From the NCBI GenBank assembly GCA_910588595.1, contig CAJUQU010000112.1, positions 1 through 10,810 of the forward strand: a stretch of 10,810 nucleotides of DNA. The letters run 5' to 3'. The translations under genes were made by a program, and so were the position numbers. The notes beneath the pieces are model-generated. The model was given only the letters and a program-made list of their open reading frames with translations. It was not told the origin of the DNA and did no database searches. Of the stretch, positions 1 through 6,124 are shown piece after piece; the first letter of the stretch is position 1, and every line of letters starts with the position of its first letter. This DNA is from an uncultured Lachnospiraceae bacterium (GTDB lineage Bacteria > Bacillota_A > Clostridia > Lachnospirales > Lachnospiraceae).

Positions 1-28
1 AATTTACTGGGATTCACTGGCTTCTTAG

Positions 29-397
29 TGGTACAAACTTTTTACTCTCAAGTATGAGTATTACAGCTTGGAAAATACGCAGGAAGTTCCGGCAGGTTAC
101 AACGTAATATCCTTTGTCTGCATAAGACCAGACGGATGCCTTGAAACGCCAAGCACACTTAGTATCGTATGCAGGACGCTTGCAAAGAAGTTAGACGGAT
201 TTGAGGGATTCCATTTCCACCAGTTACGCCACACTTACACAAGCAATCTTCTGTCAAACGGTGCAGCCCCAAAAGATGTGCAGGAACTCTTAGGACACTC
301 TGACGTGAGTACCACAATGAATGTATATGCCCATGCCACAAGGGAAGCAAAACGGACTTCCGCTAGGCTCTTGGATAAAGTGGCAGGCAACGATTAA
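29..397 (+). pseudogene. Tyrosine recombinase (integrase) C-terminal fragment, Tn916/ICE type
   Basis: This is the catalytic C-terminal part of a tyrosine site-specific recombinase, the enzyme that integrates and excises mobile elements. Counting from the TTG at 68, the H-x-x-R box is HQLRH (His51, Arg54), the second histidine is in LLGHSD (His77), and the nucleophilic tyrosine is in NVYAHA (Tyr87). Family members are usually about 380-400 residues, so the arm-binding and core-binding domains and the first catalytic arginine are missing. The frame is closed by a TAG at 26-28 and no ribosome site precedes position 68. The stretch at 29-70 does not resemble the family, so homology begins at roughly codon 4. 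The best reading is a dead remnant. The neighbouring conjugation-gene fragment supports an integrative and conjugative element origin. Confidence 0.85.
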
Positions 398-414
398 GTA
401 CATTTCACAAAAAC

Positions 415-455
415 TTTCCCTTGTAAAATACCCATAAGGGCAAAAACAAGGGAAA
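415..455. terminator. Inverted repeat after the integrase fragment, possible terminator
   Basis: Perfect 10-bp arms TTTCCCTTGT (415-424) and ACAAGGGAAA (446-455) flank a smaller CCC/GGG hairpin (431-433 with 438-440). It lies 18 bp after the integrase stop, which is where a terminator would be expected. The run of T after the stem is short, so intrinsic termination is uncertain. It could instead be part of the element's end structure. Confidence 0.4.
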
Positions 456-737
456 ATACATATCATTTCACTATATGAGGCTCAAAAAGCCTTGAAAAAT
501 AAGGAAAGTTCAAGAAAATCATCTGCAAATCCCGATTTATCGGTTTATACTGGGGAAAATTATACCATATCCAATTACGAAAAGCAATCTTTTCAAGGCG
601 TTTCAGACACGAAAACCCACCGGGTAAGGGTTTTTACCACCCACCCGCGAAAACGGCTTCTAAACGCCCACAGGCGCGTTTTGCGCCTCTTTTCCTGTCC
701 CGTTTCCCGCCGCACTAACAAGGGCTTGCGTCAATAA
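447..737 (+). other. Possible remnant ORF in the integrative-element scar
   Basis: An open frame runs from about 447 to the TAA at 735-737. The first 50 or so codons (YEAQKALKNK, then NPDLSVYTGENYTIS) look protein-like. The last 35 codons are strongly basic and unlike a folded domain. A TTG at 492 is the only plausible start and has no convincing ribosome site. A 6-bp hairpin, AGGCGC-GTTTT-GCGCCT, at 672-688 is followed by CTTTT and lies inside the basic part, which suggests that part is really intergenic. I do not recognise the family. Position between the integrase and coupling-protein fragments suggests mobile-element debris. Confidence 0.25.
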
Positions 738-754
738 CTCAAAAAAGCACTTGA

Positions 755-1069
755 CAAAACGCTTCATGGGGAAATGCCGACGACATTAAGCCCTACACCG
801 ACCCGGTATTTGAGAACAATATCCCGCTTACACAGACGGAACGGCTCACCATGAACAGCCGCCCGAAGCAGTCGAAATACGCCCGCAACAAAAACATTCT
901 TGTAATCGGCGATTCCGGCAGCGGCAAGATCCGCTTTTTCGTCAAACCGTCGCTTATGCAAATGCACAGTAGCTATGTTGTCACTGACCCGAAGGGTTAT
1001 CATGTAAGGGAAGAATCAACTTTGCGTCAAATTGTTGTATGGAAAATCTCACAATCAAATGATTTTTAA
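755..1069 (+). pseudogene. VirD4/TraG-type coupling protein fragment
   Basis: Codons from about 764 to 996 read as an internal piece of a type IV coupling protein, the membrane ATPase that delivers DNA to the conjugation machinery. The recognisable parts are WGNADDIKPYTDPVFENN, then RPKQSKYARNKNILVIG, a Walker A box at 908-931 (GDSGSGKI), then KPSLMQMHSSYVVTDPKG. Intact members are about 550-600 residues. The frame is closed by TGA at 752-754, which removes the N-terminal membrane helices. Homology stops abruptly after DPKG near 996, after which an unrelated tail runs to a stop at 1069. The Walker A threonine/serine is isoleucine, which would impair nucleotide binding. The fragment is dead and is good evidence of a conjugative element once present. 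Confidence 0.8.
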
Positions 1070-1195
1070 CTTGCATTCTCATTCATGCGTTTATGATGTC
1101 CAATACTGCAGGGTAAAAGGATATCTCTATTTTTAACAAACATAAGCTGTGTTTTTGGTAAAAAGTTTTCCACGCTTTTATTACCGAATAATGAC
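1070..1195. other. AT-rich spacer between the element scar and the padR promoter
   Basis: No gene is visible here. The only structure is an imperfect dyad at 1157-1185 (GGTAAAAAG, a 9-base loop, then CTTTTATTACC, with a 2-base bulge), ending 10 bp before the -35 box of the next promoter. The right boundary of the lost element probably lies in or near this stretch, but no attachment-site repeat can be seen. Confidence 0.4.
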
Positions 1196-1224
1196 TTGAC
1201 ATATATAGATTATCGATATATAAT
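1196..1224 (+). promoter_or_regulatory. Sigma-A promoter for the padR unit
   Basis: The -35 box TTGACA (1196-1201) and the -10 box TATAAT (1219-1224) are both perfect consensus, with an ideal 17-bp spacer. Transcription would start near 1231. The next plus-strand gene is padR, 450 bp downstream. The spacer and -10 box form the left arm of a long inverted repeat, so a repressor bound there would directly block RNA polymerase. Confidence 0.85.
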
Positions 1225-1255
1225 GTTCCTGTCATATATATCGATAATCTATATA
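1202..1255. promoter_or_regulatory. Perfect 21-bp inverted repeat, probable PadR operator
   Basis: The arms at 1202-1222 and 1235-1255 are perfect reverse complements over 21 bp, separated by 12 bp. Within each arm TATATA flanks a 9-base core that includes ATCGAT, which resembles a site for a dimeric winged-helix regulator. The left arm fills the promoter spacer and -10 box; the right arm covers about +5 to +25. PadR proteins commonly bind dyads over their own promoters, and a padR gene lies downstream, so autoregulation is the simplest inference. As RNA, only part of the 5' arm would be transcribed, so a DNA operator fits better than an RNA hairpin. Confidence 0.7.
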
Positions 1256-1272
1256 AATAAAGCAACCTATAA

Positions 1273-1430
1273 GGAACTGTAGGAAAATAACCGATGCGAC
1301 TTGCGCAGGATATTTCTTCGAGGATGTATAGCAAAAAACGTAGGCGTAGCGGGCTACGGCGAGGCTTTTTGATATGCATAATCGGAGAAATAGACAAGTC
1401 AAGATGCGTCAGTTATTTTTCTACAGTTCC
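1273..1430. mobile_element. MITE-like element, about 158 bp, foldback
   Basis: Terminal inverted repeats of about 32 bp lie at 1272-1303 and 1400-1431, matching at 27 of 32 positions, with perfect outer ends GGAACTGTAG and CTACAGTTCC. A TAA triplet flanks both ends (1270-1272 and 1431-1433), consistent with a 3-bp target duplication. Pairing continues inward: the central CGTAGC-GG-GCTACG (1344-1357) is flanked by 27-base arms that pair at about 21 positions, so the whole element can fold into one long imperfect hairpin. It has no transposase, so it would have been moved by an enzyme encoded elsewhere. It sits between the promoter at 1196 and padR, in the transcribed leader. The 65-codon open frame running through it is not convincing as a gene. 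Confidence 0.7.
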
Positions 1431-1491
1431 TAAGATCACAAATCGGAAAAAGAAAAGACGAAAAGAAAAAGCTGAAAATGATAAAGATTGA

Positions 1492-1573
1492 AAATAAAAA
1501 ACGAAACTAAAAAAATTGCAAATAAAAAGGCCGAAACTAAAAAAGTTACAAATAAAAAAGTCGAAAATAAGAG
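1492..1573 (+). repeat. A-rich imperfect tandem repeat, about 28-30 bp, 3 copies
   Basis: Three successive units begin AAATAAAAA at 1492, 1520 and 1550. The first two carry CGAAACTAAAAAA-like middles and the third is shorter and diverged. The tract lies in the padR leader and is almost entirely A/G, so the transcript would be unstructured. No open frame is preserved. Confidence 0.6.
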
Positions 1574-1613
1574 AAGAACAACAAAGGAAAGAAAAACCTG
1601 AAATAGACTAAAA

Positions 1614-1665
1614 GAAATAAACTAAAATAAGAAATAAACTAAAATAAGAAATAAACTAAAATTAA
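1614..1665 (+). repeat. 17-bp tandem repeat, 3 copies, just before padR
   Basis: Units GAAATAAACTAAAATAA at 1614-1630 and 1631-1647 are identical, and a third at 1648-1665 has one extra T. The array ends a few bases before the padR ribosome site. Copy number in such an array can vary by slippage, which could alter leader length. No protein is encoded. Confidence 0.75.
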
Positions 1666-1682
1666 GAAAGGAATGGTCGATT

Positions 1683-2009
1683 ATGGAAATCAACAAGTCA
1701 CTGATCTCGGGCAGTACCTCCATGCTGATCCTGCGTCTGCTGGAGGACAAGGACATGTACGGCTACGAGATGATCGAGACGCTCGAGGCGAAATCGAACA
1801 ATGTATTCACACTAAAGGCAGGGACGCTTTACCCGCTGCTGCACTCCCTCGAGGAGAAGGACTTGCTGACCTCGTACGAGAGTGAGGTCAACGGGAAGGT
1901 ACGCAAATATTACAGCATCACGAAGGGCGGCAAGAGGTATCTGAGATCCAAGAAGGAGGAGTGGCAGGAGTACCAGACTGCCGTCGTGAATGTGCTCGGT
2001 ATGGCGTAA
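1683..2009 (+). CDS. PadR family transcriptional regulator
   Basis: This 108-residue protein is a complete short PadR-type winged-helix regulator, a cytoplasmic dimer that usually represses its own operon and a neighbouring membrane-protein gene. Motifs: DMYGYEMIETL at 24-34, the recognition helix region AGTLYPLLHSLEEKDLL at 46-62, and the wing RKYYSITKGGKRYL at 74-87. The length is typical of the short subfamily. An AAAGG ribosome site (1667-1671) precedes the ATG at 1683 by 11 bases. A longer overlapping frame from 1673 lacks any family motif and is a shadow. Expression probably comes from the promoter at 1196 through a 450-base leader. The next gene, a HAAS/SEDS membrane protein, is the usual kind of PadR partner. 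The ligand or signal cannot be told from the sequence. Confidence 0.92.
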   Translation: MEINKSLISGSTSMLILRLLEDKDMYGYEMIETLEAKSNNVFTLKAGTLYPLLHSLEEKDLLTSYESEVNGKVRKYYSITKGGKRYLRSKKEEWQEYQTAVVNVLGMA

Positions 2010-2205
2010 GGAAGGATTACAGATCAGGCGGAGACCGTATCGGGATCTGTCTGACAAAGGAAAGATTGCAGATCAGATGGAGACCGTATCGGGATCTGTC
2101 TGACAAAGGAAAGATTGCAGATCAGATGGAGACCGTATCGGGATCTGTCTGACAAAGGAAGGATTACAGATCAGGCGGAGATCGTTCCGGGATCTGTCTT
2201 ATAAT
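2010..2205 (+). repeat. Four 49-bp tandem repeats, each a potential hairpin
   Basis: Units lie at 2010-2058, 2059-2107, 2108-2156 and 2157-2205, exactly 49 bp each. Units 2 and 3 are identical; 1 and 4 share GGATTACAGATCAGGCGGAG and differ mainly in the loop and tail. Each unit holds arms (A/G)CAGATC and GATCTGT; in unit 1 these are 2019-2025 and 2044-2050. Units 1-3 add a small CCG-TAT-CGG stem in the loop. The G variant in units 2 and 3 still allows a G-U pair. Unit junctions carry AAAGGA, a Shine-Dalgarno-like motif. The unit length is not a multiple of three, so this is not a coding repeat. It fills the whole gap between padR and the next gene. Confidence 0.95.
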
Positions 2206-2218
2206 AGGAGAGATGAGA

Positions 2219-3538
2219 ATGGAAGAATTTATAAGGATTTTGACGGATCAGATCCGCTGTGCGAAGGCGCGCGACGGCGTGGCGCGCGAACTGTCCAGCC
2301 ATATCCTGGATCAGGCGCAGGCATATGAGCAGTCGGGGATGGCGCACGACAAGGCGGTCACAAAAGCGGTGCGCGAGATGGGCGATCCGGTGGAGATCGG
2401 AGTCCTGATGGACATGATCCACCGCCCGCAGTTCAACTGGAGAATGCTTCTGGTGACATTTGTGCTGAGTGTCATGGGGATCCTGTGTCTGATACCGGTC
2501 TATGGTGTTGAGCGTGGCTGCAGGCAGGGACTGTTCATGCTTGCGGGTTTTGCGGTCATTGCCGCCGTGTATTTTGTGGACTACAGTGTCATCGGGCGGA
2601 TCAGCGCGGCTGCTTACCTTGTCATGACGATCGTACTGTTTATCGGCAGATACTGTATGACGACGGTCAACGGCAGGATTCCGGTGATGTCCGTACTGGT
2701 ATATCTGTACGTGCCGGTTTTTGCGGGTATTTTGTATCAGCTCCGCATGGGGGGATGCAGGGCAGTGGCTGCGGCGATCGCGGTGAGTGTTATCACGTTT
2801 GTGCTGTGCACATGGTTCTCGTCGACGCTGCCTGCATCGTTCAATATTTTGCTGATCATGATCATCATGGTGTTTGCCGCGATCCGAAAAGGCGTGTTTG
2901 GCAAGGGCAGAAAGCGTATGACGGCGGTCGCCGCTACAGCCGTGCTCCTGCCGTCAGCAGTGTTTTTGGGGTATTTGATCGCGGGAGGGGCGGGTTTCCG
3001 AGTGATGCGCATCAAGGCATTTTTTCAGCGGGAACAGTACCGGGACACGTACAACTATATATACACGGTGATCGATGATATCCTGAGAAATGCGAGGTTT
3101 GTGGGCAGGGGCGGCTCGGAAATGGACGGCATGCAGTATGCCACTTTCACAGGGGCGGAGGGCCTGGTGCCGCTCGCAGCGATGCATGTCTATGGTTTTA
3201 TCGCCGGGATCCTGCTGGTGTTCATGATGATCGCGCTTGTCCTGCACGCGGTGAAGATCGTCCGCGGGCAGAAAAACCAGCTCGGCTTTCTGGTATCGAT
3301 GGGGTGTATGCTGGTTCTCTTGCTGAACTGCCTGGAAGGGATCCTGGTCAATGTCGGGCTGTTTCCCGCCACGACGGTCGTGATCCCGTTCCTGACTTAC
3401 GGGGGCGGGGCGGCATTTGTGTACGCAGTGCTGATCGGACTGCTGCTCGGCGTACACCGGTATGAGAAGGTGTACGCGAGGGAGACCTATGCCTGCAAGC
3501 CGAGATGGAGAGTGGATCTAAAGATCGAAAAGCGGTAA
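2219..3538 (+). CDS. HAAS-domain/SEDS-like (FtsW/RodA/SpoVE family) membrane protein
   Basis: The N-terminal 70 residues form a soluble helical HAAS/permease-prefix domain, ending AVTKAVREMGDPVEIGVLM, which often accompanies PadR regulators. About ten membrane segments follow, with SEDS hallmarks near the end: RIKAFF, then NYIYTVIDDILRNARFVGRGG at about 281-301, and NVGLFPATTVVIPFLTYGGG at 380-399. SEDS proteins polymerise peptidoglycan glycan strands or support that process. Their catalytic aspartate (TDF motif in the extracellular loop) is not seen: the matching stretch reads GAEGLVPLAAMHVYGFIAG. The protein may therefore be inactive as a polymerase or a divergent relative. AGGAG at 2206-2210 is only 2 bases from the ATG at 2213 but 8 from the ATG at 2219, so 2219 is preferred. 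It is probably co-transcribed with padR through the 49-bp repeats. Confidence 0.85.
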   Translation: MEEFIRILTDQIRCAKARDGVARELSSHILDQAQAYEQSGMAHDKAVTKAVREMGDPVEIGVLMDMIHRPQFNWRMLLVTFVLSVMGILCLIPVYGVERGCRQGLFMLAGFAVIAAVYFVDYSVIGRISAAAYLVMTIVLFIGRYCMTTVNGRIPVMSVLVYLYVPVFAGILYQLRMGGCRAVAAAIAVSVITFVLCTWFSSTLPASFNILLIMIIMVFAAIRKGVFGKGRKRMTAVAATAVLLPSAVFLGYLIAGGAGFRVMRIKAFFQREQYRDTYNYIYTVIDDILRNARFVGRGGSEMDGMQYATFTGAEGLVPLAAMHVYGFIAGILLVFMMIALVLHAVKIVRGQKNQLGFLVSMGCMLVLLLNCLEGILVNVGLFPATTVVIPFLTYGGGAAFVYAVLIGLLLGVHRYEKVYARETYACKPRWRVDLKIEKR

Positions 3539-3557
3539 TTTTTGTGCCGGACGCCTT

Positions 3558-4880
3558 TCAATCAGAGGGGAAAATATACCGTTTGCCCATAGCGCGGACA
3601 ATCTCAAAATAGCAGATATAGAAAACGCCAATACACGCCCCGAACGCGCCGGTCAGCTTGAGCAGAATGTTATGCAAAGAATCCGGCAATATGCAGTTCA
3701 TCCTGGCATTCAGCAGCGGTGCGCAGCACGAAATGATCAATAAAGCCATGATCATTGGAGCGGTCAATCTGATTGTGATCTGCCGGTGCACAAGCCGCTC
3801 GATCTGCCGGGTGCTTTTTCCCAGACAGCGCACGATCTGATCGCCCTTTGCATTTTGCCGGATCTCCATGAGCTGCTGCAAAGATAATACCGAAAAGTAA
3901 ATGACCAGAAACACGATACAGATACTGATCTGTGAAGTGCCCATCCACTGCTGTACAACCGCGTCAAAAAGCTGAAATTCCGGCTGCAGCATCAGTATTC
4001 CGGTCACAAAAGACCCCCCGGCAAATAAAAGGCATATGCAAAAAACAGCATTGACCACAGCCGCCGTTTTGAGATCGGATGTCACAGCCGCCGCGATATA
4101 CAGCCTGTCTTTCTGGTAAAACCAAATGGATTTCTTTCGCCTGCACGCATATAAGCAGCCAAACACCCATTTGTAAAAGGCAAAGACAGAGAGCAGCAGC
4201 GGTATTACCACGACAGATACAGGATAAACAATGCAGACGTCCGGCAGAAAAACAATGCCGCAGACACAGCTGATCAAGCACACAAAACACAAACAGAAGA
4301 GAATGCCCCATGTTTTATAGTTTCCTGCATCTTTTGCGCCCTGACTGCGGTTTCTCTCCTGCATCAGCTCCCGTATCTGTAGCTTGTATAACCGCTGCCT
4401 TAACCAGATAGAACACACCGTTTCGATCAGGCAAAAAGACAGAAACGTATAGAACATGCTTTTGCCATAGAGCGATCCGAAATGTATCCTCTCATGCAGC
4501 GGATCGCGGAAATACCAAAATCCATATACCGAAAATCCCAATGTTGTCCCTGCCAGACAGCAGCAAAAACCGATCAACAGGACTTCACACAGGAACAGCC
4601 GGATCAACCGCTTTCTTTCCATGCCCAGCAGCAAGTAGCTTGCCAGTTCTTTTGCCCGCTGCTTTAGCATGAAAGTGTCTATATATCCGACAAGAACGAT
4701 CTGGATGACTGCGATCAGCAAAGGCAGAGAGATCACTTGAAAACCGGCTGATCCTCCGACAATGGTGATACAGTTAGATACCTCTATGATCGCCAGAAGG
4801 ACGGTCATGGCAGCGGCATACAAAAGATAATTGATAAAAGACCGCCTGGCATTACGGATTGACAATTTCAAGTACAGCAT
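3558..4880 (-). CDS. ABC transporter permease, FtsX/BceB-like, compact form
   Basis: This 440-residue protein is the membrane subunit partnering the ATPase gene it overlaps. It has about ten hydrophobic segments (roughly 17-40, 50-71, 97-120, 140-160, 190-212, 217-240, 275-297, 318-336, 370-389, 405-428). The FtsX-type core is recognisable at about 68-100: FMLKQRAKELASYLLLGMERKRLIRLF. Full BceB/VraG permeases are about 620-670 residues because of a large extracellular domain between TM7 and TM8. Here that gap is only about 20 residues, so the peptide-sensing domain is absent. The start ATG at 4880 is preceded by a GGGAG ribosome site lying inside the ATPase gene. The gene ends 19 bp from the convergent SEDS-like gene with no visible terminator between. 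The substrate is unknown; lipid, peptide or antibiotic release are all possible. Confidence 0.85.
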   Translation of the reverse strand: MLYLKLSIRNARRSFINYLLYAAAMTVLLAIIEVSNCITIVGGSAGFQVISLPLLIAVIQIVLVGYIDTFMLKQRAKELASYLLLGMERKRLIRLFLCEVLLIGFCCCLAGTTLGFSVYGFWYFRDPLHERIHFGSLYGKSMFYTFLSFCLIETVCSIWLRQRLYKLQIRELMQERNRSQGAKDAGNYKTWGILFCLCFVCLISCVCGIVFLPDVCIVYPVSVVVIPLLLSVFAFYKWVFGCLYACRRKKSIWFYQKDRLYIAAAVTSDLKTAAVVNAVFCICLLFAGGSFVTGILMLQPEFQLFDAVVQQWMGTSQISICIVFLVIYFSVLSLQQLMEIRQNAKGDQIVRCLGKSTRQIERLVHRQITIRLTAPMIMALLIISCCAPLLNARMNCILPDSLHNILLKLTGAFGACIGVFYICYFEIVRAMGKRYIFPSD

Positions 4881-5970
4881 GGCTTTCTCCCTCGATCCAT
4901 TCTATCTTTTTCAAAATATCAGCGAAAAAGGTCTGTTTGTTTTTCTGTTCCCGGTCTAAGGCAGCTTTTATTTCGCCGTCTTTCATAAACAGGATCCTGT
5001 CACAGTAACTGGCTGCCATGACATCATGTGTGACCATCAGTATCGTTGCGCCATACTCCCTGCAGAGCATGGAGAGAGTGTCTAAAAGCTGCCTGGCGGC
5101 ATGGGAATCCAGTGCCCCGGTGGGCTCGTCCGCAAGTATAATGTCCGGATCTGCCACGATAGCACGGGCGCAGGCGCAGCGCTGCCGCTGTCCTCCCGAC
5201 ACCTCATATGGATATTTGTCTAATATTGCCGATATATCCAGCTTTTCAGAGATCTTTTGGACCATCGGGCGTATGTTTTCTTTGGGGACCGATTTCATCG
5301 TCAAAGGAAGCGCGATATTTTCATAGAGCGTCAGCGTTTCGAGCAGGTTGTATTCCTGGAAGACAAAACCTAAATGGCTGCGGCGGAATTCTGCGGCAGC
5401 TTCGTCCGGGATATCTACGATATTCTGCCCGCTGATCCGTATCGCCCCACTCGTCGGTTTGTCTATGGTGGCTATCAACTGAAGCAAAGTTGTTTTCCCG
5501 GAACCGGAAGCGCCCATGATGCCGACAAGGCTGCCGTGCGCTATCTGAAAACTGACGTTGTTTACAGCTAATACAGCGTTGCCTTCTGTCTCGTGCCCTG
5601 CCGATGCAGTTTCATACAGCCTGGAAACATTTTCGACGTCCAAAACAGTTTGGGATGCCGGATCACATGGTGTTGATTCCTGCGGATCGCATCCTAACCA
5701 ATTGGTGATCACGTCCATGAGGACCTCGTCTGCTTTCGCTCTCAACGTCCCCTCCGCAATGCACTCGCCCGCGAACAGCTCGTTCAAAGTGACCTCTAGA
5801 AGAGTACATAGCGGCATAAACAGAGATAGATCCGGCATCGACCGCCCTGTCTCCCATTTTGAGACAGCCTTATCGGTTATCTCGAGTTTTTCTGCCAGCT
5901 GGCTTTGCGTCCAGCCTTTCGCTTTCCGGCGCGCGGCAATAAAAGCGCCAATCCTGACTTGATCCATCAT
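4852..5970 (-). CDS. Fusion of Cro/C1-type HTH domain and ABC transporter ATPase
   Basis: Residues 5-66 form an XRE-family helix-turn-helix (RIGAFIAARRKAKGWTQSQL, then ITDKAVSKWETGRSMPDLSL). A linker of about 40 residues leads to a complete MacB/BceA-type ATPase: Walker A GASGSGKT (153-160), Q-loop Gln205 in FQEYN, signature VSGGQRQR (257-264), Walker B IILADE followed by PTGALD (277-288), and switch His315 in THD. All catalytic residues are present. The ATPase powers the permease, whose gene overlaps this one by 29 bp. The HTH could couple transporter state to control of this operon or others; that is inference. GGAGGG (5975-5980 on the plus strand) lies 4 bases from the ATG at 5970 and 7 from a second in-frame ATG at 5967, so 5967 is an equally good start. 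Confidence 0.92.
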   Translation of the reverse strand: MMDQVRIGAFIAARRKAKGWTQSQLAEKLEITDKAVSKWETGRSMPDLSLFMPLCTLLEVTLNELFAGECIAEGTLRAKADEVLMDVITNWLGCDPQESTPCDPASQTVLDVENVSRLYETASAGHETEGNAVLAVNNVSFQIAHGSLVGIMGASGSGKTTLLQLIATIDKPTSGAIRISGQNIVDIPDEAAAEFRRSHLGFVFQEYNLLETLTLYENIALPLTMKSVPKENIRPMVQKISEKLDISAILDKYPYEVSGGQRQRCACARAIVADPDIILADEPTGALDSHAARQLLDTLSMLCREYGATILMVTHDVMAASYCDRILFMKDGEIKAALDREQKNKQTFFADILKKIEWIEGESHAVLEIVNP

Positions 5971-6016
5971 TCAACCCTCCTGTTTGCTTCAATTCAGACC
6001 TTTTGACACCCTAATC

Positions 6017-6045
6017 ATCATATAAAACCGGCATAAAAATGAACA
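6017..6045 (-). promoter_or_regulatory. Weak candidate promoter for the HTH-ABC operon
   Basis: On the minus strand TGTTCA (6040-6045) and TATGAT (6017-6022) are spaced by 17 bp and lie about 50 bp before the start codon. The -35 match is poor (3 of 6), so an activator would be needed. A CTACC-AAC-GGTAG dyad (6047-6059) lies immediately upstream of the -35 box and could be its binding site. Confidence 0.3.
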
Positions 6046-6124
6046 CCTACCAACGGTAGAGTTGGATAAAACAGGGCTTTTTGCCGAAAATACGAAACAA
6101 ATCTGCGCAGATGAGGATCCGTCA

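Noticed and set aside
1294..1491. 65-codon plus-strand open frame through the MITE-like element
   Set aside because: It reads across the hairpin and into an A-rich tract, giving a lysine-rich tail with no domain. The foldback structure explains the sequence better.
2010..2205. CRISPR array
   Set aside because: The units are directly adjacent with no variable spacers, and there are no cas genes.
2200..2205. TATAAT as a separate promoter for the SEDS-like gene
   Set aside because: No -35 box lies 16-18 bp upstream, and transcription would start almost at the start codon, leaving no room for the ribosome site.
2954..3457. 167-codon minus-strand open frame inside the SEDS-like gene
   Set aside because: It has a His/Gln/Asp-rich low-information composition and lies antisense to a gene with clear membrane helices.
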